Notes: generated by a model from the letters alone, not told the origin. A DNA stretch of 64,000 bases from Anaerococcus vaginimassiliensis (GCF_900626155.1 NZ_LR130844.1:744061-808060), one strand, 5' to 3'. Numbered from the stretch's first letter, positions 51,498 through 59,346 are shown. Program-made: numbers and translations.

Positions 51498-51784
51498 ATG
51501 GTTTTTAATCTTAATAGTATTAGAACAAAAATAGAAATATATAATTTATTTTATAATAAATATATAAAAATATTAATCAGTTACCAACATTCATACAATA
51601 CGACTTTATTGAATTATATAAATATTACAATGAATATTAATTAGAACTTACATTATTTGGATCAAAATATTATAATGAATCACAACCTGAGGAGAAGATT
51701 CTAGATACTGAGAAATCTAGAGATGATCTATACAATCGATATAATAATATATATGAGATATACTGTAAAAACTTAAAATATTGA
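51498..51784 (+). pseudogene. Decayed coding remnant
   Basis: The 780-base stretch between the pilin terminator and the helicase has no intact gene and is very A+T-rich. Within it, frame 3 from 51498 (MVFNLNSIRTKIEIYN) shifts near 51580 to frame 2, where LPTFIQYDFIELYKYYNEY is followed by a stop and then LELTLFGSKYYNES and SRDDLYNRYNNIYEIY up to a TGA at 51782. The protein-like composition across a frameshift and a stop suggests a degraded gene. No family was recognised. Confidence 0.35.
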
Positions 51785-52107
51785 TGAAAAAGTTATTTTA
51801 TAGAAAGAAAAAATAAAAAAAGATCAAACTATTAATAATGAAAATATATATTATAATAGTTAATATATTAAATTTTTATAATTTTTATGAAATCCATGAC
51901 TTAAATAATTTCTCTTATATATTTACATACTAAAATGTCATACATAGAATACTGATATTATAAGATAATTTTTAATTATTAGATATTATTGTAATCAATA
52001 AGTAACAATATAATATTGAAGTAGTTGAACGAAACTTATAACAAGTGATAAAAGTACTAGTAGTTATGATCTATATTTTATATAGCTGATATAATTAGGA
52101 GTTGAAG

Positions 52108-54645
52108 ATGGTTGATTTTAGAAAAAAAGTTGCAAATAAAAATAAATTAAAAGTTACAGATCCTATTAAATTATATGATACACTTGATAGAAAAAGTATC
52201 GCTGGACCTTTGAGACCTATACAAGAATATTCTTTAAGAGAGTGGTATGAAAATAGAAAAGAAGAAAAAGACTTAATTATAAAACTTCATACAGGAGAAG
52301 GTAAGACATTAATTGGATTGTTAATTTTATTATCATCAATAAATCAAGGTTATGGTCCTTGTTTATATGTTTGTCCTAACATTTACTTAGTTAAACAAGT
52401 ATGCAATGAAGCCGATAAATTTGGAATCCCATACTGTGTAATAAAAAGTAACAACGAAATTCCTGAAGAATTTATTTCAGGAGAGAAGATACTAATTACT
52501 CATGCACATAAAATGTTTAATGGCAGATCAATATTCGGAATAGGAAATAATTTTACGAAAGCAGGAACAGTAATTTTAGATGACTCACATGCGTGTATAG
52601 ATGTTTTAAAGGACGCATTTACAATAATTATAAGCAAAGATACTAATAAAGCTGTTTATAACAAAATATTGACACTTTTTACTGATGATCTAATAGAGCA
52701 AGGGGAAGGTAGCTTTTTAGATATTAAATCTGGAGAATATGATACATTTATGCCAGTTCCATATTGGGCATGGAATGATAAAAGGATGGAAATGCTTAAA
52801 ATTTTATCTGATAATTCAGCATTAGATGAAATTAAATTTGTATGGCCATTATTAAAAGATAAAATATTAGATTACTCATGCTTTATATCAGGTAAAAAAA
52901 TAGAAATCTCTCCATATAATATTAATGTTGAGAAATTTGGAACGTTCTCAAAAGCTAGTAGACGAATCCTGATGTCTGCTACAACCCAAGAAGATATATT
53001 TTTTGTTAAAGGTTTGAATTTTCCTAGTAGCGTTATAAAAAATCCAATTAATTATCCTTACTCAAGGTGGTCTGGAGAAAAAATGATATTATTACCATCA
53101 TTAATAGATGAAGATTGTGATAGGGATTTAGTTGCGGCCAGAGTAGGAGTGGGTGAATCTAATAAGCATGGTATCGTTACGATTGTTCCTAGTACAAAAA
53201 AAGCTGTATTTTATAATAATTTGGGTTCGATTTATCCTAAAAATAATGATCAACTTTTAAATGCCGTAGAGAATTTAAGAAAAGGAATTTTTGATCGAAA
53301 TATTGTAATAAATAATAGATATGACGGTATTGATTTACCTGATGAAAGTTGCAGGGTTCTAGTTATTGATTCGATGCCATATTTAAATAGTTATTCAGAT
53401 CGATATGAAGAACGATGTTGCCCTAACAGCGAAATAATCAATAAAAAATTAGCACAAAAAATTGAACAAGGACTTGGTAGAGCTGTACGTGGAGAAAAAG
53501 ATTATTGCGCAATTTTAATTATAGGTTCAGATATTGAAAAATTTATGAGAGGAACACTAACTAGAAAATTTTTCTCGGCTCAGACAAAAAAACAAGTAGA
53601 AATTGGATTTGATGTTGCAAAAATGGCTAAAGAAGACATTAATGATGATGATCACCCAATGGATCAAATTTTTACACTAATAAATCAGATGCTAAATAGA
53701 GACGAAGGTTGGAAAGAATATTATACTAATGAAATGAATGATATTACTGAAGAAAGCATAGATACTAATATATATGATAGATATACTCAAGAAATTGCAC
53801 CAGAGAAATTATTTTCACAAGGTGAATATGAAAAAGCGGTAGAAATGATGCAAGAATTTATTGATGGTTTTATAAAGGATAAACTAGAAAGAGGGTGGTA
53901 TTTAGAGCACATGGCAAGGTATGCATATATGTACTCAAAAGAAAAATCCAAGAAATTTCAGAAAATAGCATTTATAAATAATCAACAATTATTAAAACCG
54001 AGAAATGTTATCGAGTATTCAAAAATTAGCTTTTTGAATGAGAATAGAATAACAAATTTTAAAAAGTATATTTTAAAATACCAAAGTATTGAAGATTTTC
54101 TTCTTAATATTAATGAAGTTATAGAAAATCTTTCGTTTGGGATAGAATCAGAAAAATTCGAATCAGCTTTAAAAGAACTAGGAGATTTTTTAGGATATGT
54201 AAGTCAGCGCCCAGATAAAGAGATTAGAAAAGGCCCTGATAATTTATGGAGTGTATCTAATAACAAATATGTTTTTTTCGAGTGCAAAAGTGAGGTCAAA
54301 GAGAATCGAGAATTTATAAATAAATATGAAGTAGGACAATTTAATAATCATTGTGGGTGGTTTAAGAGTCAATACGGAGAGATGGTAGATGTATTACGTA
54401 TAATTATTATTCCTACGAATAAACTATCGTATAACGCAAATTTCACCGAAGAAGTTTATGTAATGAGTATATCGGGACTAATAAAACTTAGAAATAATTT
54501 AACAAAGTTTATAAATGAAATTAAACATTACGATTTTGATTCTCTATCCAATGAAAGTATTCAAAAATATTTTAATATGTACTATTTAAACGTTGAGGAC
54601 TTTAAAAATAAATATCTTGAAGAAATATTAGAACATAAGGAATAA
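52108..54645 (+). CDS. SF2 helicase fused to a PD-(D/E)XK nuclease domain
   Basis: An 845-residue protein. AGGAG at 52097-52101 favours the ATG at 52108 over the in-frame TTG at 52102. Helicase motifs: Walker A TGEGKT (62-67), motif II DDSH (158-161), SAT (290-292) and motif VI QGLGRAVRG (454-462). The C-terminal region has GPDN (D711) then FFECKSE (E725, K727), the D-x13-E-x-K spacing of restriction-type nucleases, after a helix ending FLGYVSQRPD. A helicase plus nuclease on one chain, in an A+T-rich island beside phage-like remnants, suggests a phage-defence role; I cannot match it to a named system. TGATATAAT lies at 52087-52095, but its predicted start would leave almost no leader. Confidence 0.75.
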   Translation: MVDFRKKVANKNKLKVTDPIKLYDTLDRKSIAGPLRPIQEYSLREWYENRKEEKDLIIKLHTGEGKTLIGLLILLSSINQGYGPCLYVCPNIYLVKQVCNEADKFGIPYCVIKSNNEIPEEFISGEKILITHAHKMFNGRSIFGIGNNFTKAGTVILDDSHACIDVLKDAFTIIISKDTNKAVYNKILTLFTDDLIEQGEGSFLDIKSGEYDTFMPVPYWAWNDKRMEMLKILSDNSALDEIKFVWPLLKDKILDYSCFISGKKIEISPYNINVEKFGTFSKASRRILMSATTQEDIFFVKGLNFPSSVIKNPINYPYSRWSGEKMILLPSLIDEDCDRDLVAARVGVGESNKHGIVTIVPSTKKAVFYNNLGSIYPKNNDQLLNAVENLRKGIFDRNIVINNRYDGIDLPDESCRVLVIDSMPYLNSYSDRYEERCCPNSEIINKKLAQKIEQGLGRAVRGEKDYCAILIIGSDIEKFMRGTLTRKFFSAQTKKQVEIGFDVAKMAKEDINDDDHPMDQIFTLINQMLNRDEGWKEYYTNEMNDITEESIDTNIYDRYTQEIAPEKLFSQGEYEKAVEMMQEFIDGFIKDKLERGWYLEHMARYAYMYSKEKSKKFQKIAFINNQQLLKPRNVIEYSKISFLNENRITNFKKYILKYQSIEDFLLNINEVIENLSFGIESEKFESALKELGDFLGYVSQRPDKEIRKGPDNLWSVSNNKYVFFECKSEVKENREFINKYEVGQFNNHCGWFKSQYGEMVDVLRIIIIPTNKLSYNANFTEEVYVMSISGLIKLRNNLTKFINEIKHYDFDSLSNESIQKYFNMYYLNVEDFKNKYLEEILEHKE

Positions 54646-54811
54646 TTGTCAATAATTTAGATGATGCTTTATTTTGAGTCAGGGATAACGAAACTGATTA
54701 AAGCCACCCAAATCGAGATAAGTTGATCTTATTATAGCTTATAGAAAATCACAATCTGTTTAAGCTTAAAAGATTAATAAAAAACTTAATTTTTAGTATT
54801 CCTATTAAGTA

Positions 54812-54849
54812 GTACAAAGTAAAAAGGGAATCCATTTTTTACTTTGTAC
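54812..54849. terminator. Perfect 14-bp inverted repeat after the helicase gene
   Basis: GTACAAAGTAAAAA (54812-54825) is the exact complement of 54836-54849, with a 10-base loop. It lies 167 bases after the helicase stop. With A and T tracts on either side it could terminate transcription, or be the trace of a small mobile element. The rest of 54646-54981 shows no gene. Confidence 0.45.
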
Positions 54850-54981
54850 CATCTAACTTTAGCAAAATATAATTTTAGAATATTAGGTGTATGCATTATA
54901 AGTATATAAATCGTTATTTACAAAACTAATTAATATAAGTTTTCCAAATTGACAATAATAAAATTTAAAAGTGTGGAGTTT

Positions 54982-55911
54982 ATGATAATGATGATTGATA
55001 TTAATTTCAGGGTGGTGAAAAAGCTTCACTTTTAATTCTTAAGAGAGCATATGAAATTTTTGGTAATTATAGAAGAGAGACTTAGCTTCGTGATTTTAAA
55101 GGAGCAGTGTTTGTATAAAAGGTGTGAACTTTGCAATAAGGAGTTTGATGAGTTACAATTGACAAAAGAACATTACCCAGCTAAAAGTGTGGGAAATAAT
55201 GACTTGGTTCTTATAAATTTATTTGATGTGTGTGAGGATATGATACAAGCTCCTAATTAATTTAGATATATTTTTAATTCTGGTCTAGGATTTTCGGGAA
55301 TTGAGAATTATTATTCAAATAGTGAAACGTCAGAGAGCATATATCCAGAAGGTAGGTATGCTAGGACTTTGTGTAAACAATGCAATAGTTTTTTAGGTAG
55401 ATATGACGAGGCTTATAAAAAGTTTTATGATAATGATGGAGATCCAAAGAAGATTAAGTGTTTTTCTAGGGAGACCAAATTAAGAATAATAAAGGCTATT
55501 TATGGTAAATTTTTATCACTTCCAGAAACCAATGGAGAAGATTTAGATTTTAGAGATTTCATTTCAGAAGAAAGATGTGAAGAGTGTAGAGGTGAGTGGA
55601 GATTATTTTTTATAAAAAGAGATACAATTACAAGTGATATGCAAACTGCAAAACTAAATTATGATAATGGAGTAGTTTATCATTTGAGTTATGATAAATT
55701 TATTTTCGACTTATTAAATTTTGAAAAACCAAATAAATATTTTATGAATAATATTTTTGATATTTTGGAAAAAAATTACAAACTGCAAGTTAAATCTGTT
55801 GAAAAAGATGGATTTTATAGCGAAGCTTTTATTACAAATCTATTTAGGAATCTTCTCCAATACATAAAATGGAGATATTATTTGGGCAATAGGCAATTAA
55901 AATGTAATTAA
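54982..55911 (+). pseudogene. Degraded HNH-type endonuclease gene
   Basis: A start ATG at 54982 follows GTGGAG. Coding similarity then jumps frames: GGEKASLLILKRAYEIFGNYR is read in frame 3 from 55011 to a TAG at 55083 and beyond, then from about 55116 the frame is 1 through 55911. That frame is cut by one TAA (55258-55260), with open sequence on both sides. The readable protein has CELC, an EHYP motif, and TLCKQCNSFLG, the Cys-pair and His pattern of HNH nucleases, plus a later CEEC. At least two frameshifts and two stops make it non-functional. It follows the helicase and may once have belonged to the same defence locus. Confidence 0.65.
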
Positions 55912-55981
55912 CAGCAAAGTGGAATGTTATCAGTGGTAGTAATATCTGTTTATTTAATAAATGGTAAGGTAAGGGAGGGAA

Positions 55982-56310
55982 ATATCGGGAACTAAATTAA
56001 AATTGATTGCACAAGGATATGAAATTTAGGTTATTGCTTATGAAAATCAAGAGGATTATATAAGTTTGACCGATATTGCTAAACAGAAAAATCCGTATGC
56101 ACCTGCTGATGTTATCAAAAATTGGCTTCGAAGCAGAAGAACTATTGAATACTGAGATCTTTGGAAACATTAAATAATTCTGACTTTATACTGGTCGAAT
56201 TCGACCAGAATAAAAATGAGTCTGGCATCAATACTTTTGTATTAAGTCCTAAAAAATAGATCGATTCAACTATATCTAGAAAGCCAATGGACTTACCAAT
56301 CTCAAAATAA
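55982..56310 (+). pseudogene. Degraded KilA-N domain gene
   Basis: Frame 2 reads KLIAQGYEI, a TAG (56027), then ENQEDYISLTDIAKQKNP and ADVIKNWLRSRRTIEY to a TGA (56153). Frame 1 continues SLETLNNSDFILVEFDQ and NTFVLSPKK to a TAG (56257), where the family has Trp. ISLTDIAK and APADVIKNWLRSR are hallmarks of the KilA-N DNA-binding domain of phage and mobile-element proteins. Two stops and a frameshift show it is dead. No intact gene lies in 55912-56647. Confidence 0.72.
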
Positions 56311-56498
56311 ACAGAACAATAGAGTTCCCTCGCGTTCGTTCGGGAAGGTAAAGGGGGGAGGTTGGGATGATAGTAGGGGATTCAATCACATTCTCAATAT
56401 ATTAAGAAAAAAGTTAAAGAAAACTACAACTGCAAAGCTTAGTAAACACATAACTCTGAGCGAGAGCATCAATTTTATCTCAACTGGACAGAGTAAAG

Positions 56499-56546
56499 CT
56501 CTGTCACTACCACCTCAACAGAGCGGAGCGACGAGGGGTCTCATAG
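56499..56546 (+). repeat. Divergent copy of the palindromic repeat
   Basis: CTCTGTCACTACC, then CAGAGCGGAGCGACGAGG and GTCTCA resemble the GTCATTCCGA...GACGAGGAATCTC repeats, in the same orientation as the 48-kb cluster, but the outer arms have changed (ACTACC, GGGGTC). Confidence 0.45.
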
Positions 56547-56617
56547 TTCCCTTTGCTTTAGGTTCTGTTTGTACATTGGGATATTTATAAGGACTAATGT
56601 TCCAATCATTACAGATA

Positions 56618-56626
56618 TGTTATAAT
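56618..56626 (+). promoter_or_regulatory. Extended -10 promoter of the GIY-YIG gene
   Basis: TGTTATAAT (TGnTATAAT) lies 21 bases before the ATG and 7 before AAGGAGA, predicting a very short leader. Confidence 0.55.
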
Positions 56627-56647
56627 ATAAAAAAAGGAGATTTCCTT

Positions 56648-56932
56648 ATGTATTATGTCTACATCCTAGTCAACAAATCTAACGGCAGAATATATGTCGG
56701 TCATACATATGATTTAAGAAAAAGAGTCTGGGAACACAAATACCACGTCAATCCAAATTCTTTTACAGCAAGATACAACATTACTAAATCAGTATATTTC
56801 GAGTATGGAGAGGATTATTACGAAACAAGAGCGAGGGAAAAGCAGATTAAAGGATATAGGCGTGAGAAGAAATATGCCTTGGTCGAATCGAACAACCTAT
56901 ATTTTAGAAAATTGTACTATGATTTGTTTTAG
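56648..56932 (+). CDS. GIY-YIG nuclease domain protein
   Basis: A 94-residue single-domain protein of the UPF0213/UvrC-N type. MYYVYILVNKSNGRIYVGHT carries the first strand with the YVYIL and IYVG motifs (the GIY and YIG equivalents). It continues with DLRKRVWEH (catalytic Arg) and YETRAREKQIKGYRREKK (Glu). The ATG at 56648 is set by AAGGAGA; an upstream ATG at 56597 has none. Single-domain members are found as stand-alone genes or mobile endonucleases; its target is unknown. It is the only apparently intact small gene in the decayed part of the island. Confidence 0.85.
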   Translation: MYYVYILVNKSNGRIYVGHTYDLRKRVWEHKYHVNPNSFTARYNITKSVYFEYGEDYYETRAREKQIKGYRREKKYALVESNNLYFRKLYYDLF

Positions 56933-57002
56933 ATAAGCTTATAAGTGTTACATATAATATATGGATACTAGTAATGTAACTACAACTGGGTATAATAATA
57001 GT

Positions 57003-57076
57003 AACCATGATGTTGTAGAAGTAAATGCATGGTTTCGACCAAACAAAAAAGACGAGCGTAGGGCTCGTCTTTTTTT
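57003..57076 (+). ncRNA. Antitoxin RNA of Fst-like module 1
   Basis: TATAAT at 56991-56996 predicts a start near 57003. The RNA would run to the shared terminator (GACGAGC/GCTCGTC, 57051-57069, then Ts). The promoter-proximal AGTAACCATGATGTTGTAGA (57000-57019) matches 19 of 20 bases of 57146-57165 on the same strand, and TGCATG recurs as well. The toxin mRNA comes from the other strand there, so the RNA can pair with the toxin start codon region in addition to the shared terminator, as RNA II does in Enterococcus par. Confidence 0.75.
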
Positions 57077-57077
57077 A
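57045..57077. terminator. Bidirectional terminator of module 1
   Basis: Six As, GACGAGC (57051-57057), a 5-base loop, GCTCGTC (57063-57069) and seven Ts. It works from both strands and would end both the antitoxin RNA and the convergent toxin mRNA. Confidence 0.92.
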
Positions 57078-57079
57078 TG

Positions 57080-57175
57080 CTAGTTATCATCGAGTTTACT
57101 ATCTAGCCATTTGCAGATTAAGTGACCAACTACATCTACTGCGATAGTAACTATGATGTTGTAGATTTTTTGCAT
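57080..57175 (-). CDS. Fst-like type I toxin, copy 1 (31 residues)
   Basis: On the minus strand GGAGGTG (57181-57187) precedes an ATG at 57175. The product is a short amphipathic peptide: MQKIYN, a hydrophobic stretch IIVTIAVDVVGHLI, then CKWLDSKLDDN. A hydrophobic helix followed by Lys-Trp-Leu-Asp and an acidic tail is the Fst/Ldr toxin pattern; such peptides disturb the membrane. TATAAT on the minus strand at 57221-57226 is the likely -10. Translation should be blocked by the convergent antitoxin RNA. Confidence 0.78.
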   Translation of the reverse strand: MQKIYNIIVTIAVDVVGHLICKWLDSKLDDN

Positions 57176-57262
57176 GATCTCACCTCCTTGCATGCTAATG
57201 GAAGCGATGATAACATATGTATTATACTATATTTGTATTAAGAAAAGGAAGATATTTACTGT

Positions 57263-57302
57263 AGATTCCTCGTCGAACCCTTCGGATTCTCTGTCGGAAT
57301 GA
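57263..57302 (-). repeat. Palindromic repeat copy, reverse orientation
   Basis: The reverse complement reads TCATTCCGACAGAG, an inner hairpin GAATCC-GAA-GGGTTC with one G-T wobble, then GACGAGGAATCT. It belongs to the family clustered at 48.3-48.7 kb and lies upstream of the module 1 toxin promoter. Confidence 0.85.
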
Positions 57303-57405
57303 TTTATTTGAAATAGGCATGTAAATTCATACACTTATCAGATTATCATAAGATAAGGGATTAGATAATACTAGAAATTAATTTACAACTGGGTATAATA
57401 TCATT

Positions 57406-57472
57406 AACCATGAATTCTAGAAATCTGCATGGTTTCAACCGAAAAAAGACGAGCCTGCACGCTCGTCTTTTT
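57406..57472 (+). ncRNA. Antitoxin RNA of Fst-like module 2
   Basis: TATAAT at 57394-57399, preceded by the same TACAACTGGG as in module 1, predicts a start near 57406. ATGAATTCTAGAAAT (57410-57424) is repeated exactly at 57556-57570, and TGCATG follows in both. These sites cover codons 1-8 of the toxin on the other strand. The RNA ends at the shared terminator (57448-57467). The pairing sequence differs from that of module 1. Confidence 0.75.
57442..57472. terminator. Bidirectional terminator of module 2
   Basis: Six As, GACGAGC (57448-57454), loop CTGCAC, GCTCGTC (57461-57467), then Ts. The stem is identical to module 1. Confidence 0.92.
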
Positions 57473-57479
57473 CTTTATG

Positions 57480-57578
57480 CTAGTTATCATCGTTTGCTTC
57501 TCTGTCTAGCCATTTGCAAATAAAGTAACCAACTATACTTGCTGCGACAGATATTATGAATTCTAGAAATTTTTGCAT
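57480..57578 (-). CDS. Fst-like type I toxin, copy 2 (32 residues)
   Basis: GGAGGTG precedes the minus-strand ATG at 57578. The peptide MQKFLEF, IISVAASIVGYFI, CKWLDREANDDN shares the start (MQK), the G-x-x-I-CKWLD core and the DDN end with copy 1, while the hydrophobic part has diverged. The ribosome-binding site, the upstream hairpin region and the TATAAT (near 57622-57627 on the minus strand) are also conserved. It is predicted to be a membrane-active toxin silenced by its own convergent RNA. Confidence 0.78.
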   Translation of the reverse strand: MQKFLEFIISVAASIVGYFICKWLDREANDDN

Positions 57579-57666
57579 GATTTCACCTCCTTCCATGCTA
57601 ATGGAAGTGATGATAACGTATATATTATACTATATTTGTATTAGGATAAGGAAAAATATTAACTGT

Positions 57667-57708
57667 AGATTCCTCGTCGAACCTTTCAGGTTCTCTGTCG
57701 GAATGACG
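57667..57708 (-). repeat. Palindromic repeat copy, reverse orientation
   Basis: The reverse complement reads GTCATTCCGACAGA, a perfect inner hairpin GAACCT-GAA-AGGTTC, then GACGAGGAATCT. Compared with the copy at 48487 (GAACCC/GGGTTC), one base pair has changed on both sides. Confidence 0.85.
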
Positions 57709-57771
57709 TATTTGGGGGACTGTAATTTTTTTATATTAACTATGCCTCGACCTATCATTACTCCAAAAACC

Positions 57772-57810
57772 CGTCATCCTGAGGAGCGATAGCGACGTGA
57801 GGATATCGAG
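57772..57810 (+). repeat. Variant short palindromic repeat
   Basis: CCGTCATCCTGAGGAGCGAT, then AGCGACGTGAGGATATCGAG. It resembles the other repeats (GTCAT...GAGGAT), with CATCCT/AGGAT arms instead of CATTCC/GGAAT. It may be a second subfamily. Confidence 0.5.
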
Positions 57811-57853
57811 TTTGTAAATTTTGGATTTAACTGAACTGCAAAGTACTAGCTGT

Positions 57854-57895
57854 AGATTCCTCGTCGCTCCTTTTAGTCGCTCTGTCGGAATGACG
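57854..57895 (-). repeat. Palindromic repeat copy, reverse orientation
   Basis: The reverse complement has GTCATTCCGACAGAGCGACT, AAAAGGAGCGACGAGG and AATCT. The outer arms are conserved while the inner arms pair poorly. Confidence 0.8.
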
Positions 57896-57916
57896 TATTT
57901 GAAGTATAATTATTTT

Positions 57917-57989
57917 AACAATGATTTTGTAGAAGTAAATGCATGGTTTAAACCACAGAAAAAGACGAGCACTTTTTGCTCGTCTTTTT
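57917..57989 (+). ncRNA. Orphan Fst-type antitoxin RNA (module 3)
   Basis: TATAAT at 57905-57910 is followed by a sequence matching module 1 antitoxin at all but two positions over about 33 bases (through TTGTAGAAGTAAATGCATGG), and by the same terminator stem (57964-57984). No toxin ORF follows: the terminator is succeeded by the end of brnQ. It may be a remnant, or an extra RNA able to silence the module 1 toxin. Confidence 0.6.
57959..57989. terminator. Bidirectional terminator shared by orphan RNA and brnQ
   Basis: GACGAGC (57964-57970), loop ACTTTTT, GCTCGTC (57978-57984), with A and T tracts. On the minus strand it lies 20-45 bases after the brnQ stop and would terminate that gene. Confidence 0.9.
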
Positions 57990-58008
57990 CTTTTGGCTAT
58001 TATATATT

Positions 58009-59310
58009 CTAATTTACTTTTTTTCCTAGTCCTAATTTTCCCAATATCCATCCTATTACAAAACAGACTAGGGATGGGATAAACCATGTGAAGCCGAATT
58101 GGGCTAGTGGTAGGGATTTTATTATTTCTACTAGTGCTCCTAGTCCTAGTTGTTCTCCGAATGTTTCTATTACTGCGACTATCGTTACTCCTATTACCAT
58201 TAGGATGTATGCCATGTTGTATGGTACTTTTTTGTCAAATATCATGTAGAATACTAGGGCAATTATTATTGGATAACCTATAGTTAGTACTGGTACTGCT
58301 AGGTTAATTATTGCGTCTACTCCGAGTGATGATAGTAAAAAGCTTATGATTGTTACTACGATTACTGTGTAGATGTATTTTACTTTGCCGTGGGTTAATT
58401 CTTCTATGAAGTTTCCTGCAGATGATGTTAGTCCTATGGCAGTTGTAAGGCAAGCTAGGGTTACGCATACGCTTAGGGCAAATTTGCCGAAGTTACCTAG
58501 AGTCATGTAAACTAGGCTTACTAGAATTTCTACACGAGAGTCATCTGCTGTAAATAAGGAGCTTCCGCTTGCGCCAAGATAGGTTAGTCCACCGTAGACA
58601 AGACTTAAAAATATTGATGCAACTATTCCTACTGAGATTATGAAGCTTAGGCGGTCTTTAGGGCTTTGCTTGCCATAGCCTTTTCTCATAAGATCAGCTA
58701 CAACTATTCCTGTAAATAAAGGAGATGCGAAGGCATCTAGGGTTTGATATCCCTCGTAGAAGCCTTTGACAAAGTATCCGCCTTCTACTGGAACGTCTAC
58801 TGGTTTTCCTATTGGACTTATTATAGCTTTTATTATTACTATAAATAGGAATACTAACAAGGCTGGAGTTATGTATTTTCCGATGATATTTACAACATTG
58901 CTTTCCTTGAAGGATAGGGCAAAGGTGATCGCGAAAAATACTATTGTTACAACCCAGATTGGTAGATTTGGGAAAAAACTTTGAAAGCCTACTTCATAGG
59001 TTGTGGCTGCAGTTCTAGGTATAGCAAAGGCTGGTCCTATGCAGATTATAGCTAAAAGTGTTAGGATTTTGGCGAATTTATCTCCTACCCTTTTTCCTAT
59101 GTCTACTGCCCTTCCTCCGGCAGCTGCAGTTACTATTACTGTTAATATTGGAATAACGGGATCTGCTAATAAAAAACCAACCATTGTGGCAAGCCATCCG
59201 TCCCCAGTTATTACGCCCAAGTAGGGTGGAAATATTAAGTTACCTGCTCCAAAAAATATTGCAAATAGGGCAAGTCCACTTATTAATATGTCTTTTTTTC
59301 TATTGGTCAA
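58009..59310 (-). CDS. brnQ: Branched-chain amino acid carrier BrnQ
   Basis: A 433-residue LIVCS-family transporter importing leucine, isoleucine and valine with sodium or protons. It begins with the family signature GLALFAIFFGAGNLIFPPYLG and has about 12 hydrophobic segments. The start is a TTG at 59310, set by AGGAG 6 bases upstream; no in-frame ATG with a ribosome-binding site lies nearby. It is monocistronic, convergent with the toxin-antitoxin region, and shares a terminator with the orphan antitoxin RNA. Confidence 0.95.
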   Translation of the reverse strand: MTNRKKDILISGLALFAIFFGAGNLIFPPYLGVITGDGWLATMVGFLLADPVIPILTVIVTAAAGGRAVDIGKRVGDKFAKILTLLAIICIGPAFAIPRTAATTYEVGFQSFFPNLPIWVVTIVFFAITFALSFKESNVVNIIGKYITPALLVFLFIVIIKAIISPIGKPVDVPVEGGYFVKGFYEGYQTLDAFASPLFTGIVVADLMRKGYGKQSPKDRLSFIISVGIVASIFLSLVYGGLTYLGASGSSLFTADDSRVEILVSLVYMTLGNFGKFALSVCVTLACLTTAIGLTSSAGNFIEELTHGKVKYIYTVIVVTIISFLLSSLGVDAIINLAVPVLTIGYPIIIALVFYMIFDKKVPYNMAYILMVIGVTIVAVIETFGEQLGLGALVEIIKSLPLAQFGFTWFIPSLVCFVIGWILGKLGLGKKVN

Positions 59311-59346
59311 AACTTACTCCTTAGTGTAATGATTATCTTAAATCGT

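Noticed and set aside
57821-58087. ORFs across the orphan antitoxin region on both strands
   Set aside because: They run through a palindromic repeat, a promoter and a terminator and overlap the end of brnQ in another frame. None has a start site or a protein-like pattern.
58766-59224. Plus-strand ORFs inside brnQ
   Set aside because: They are the complement of the conserved BrnQ coding frame and lack their own signals.
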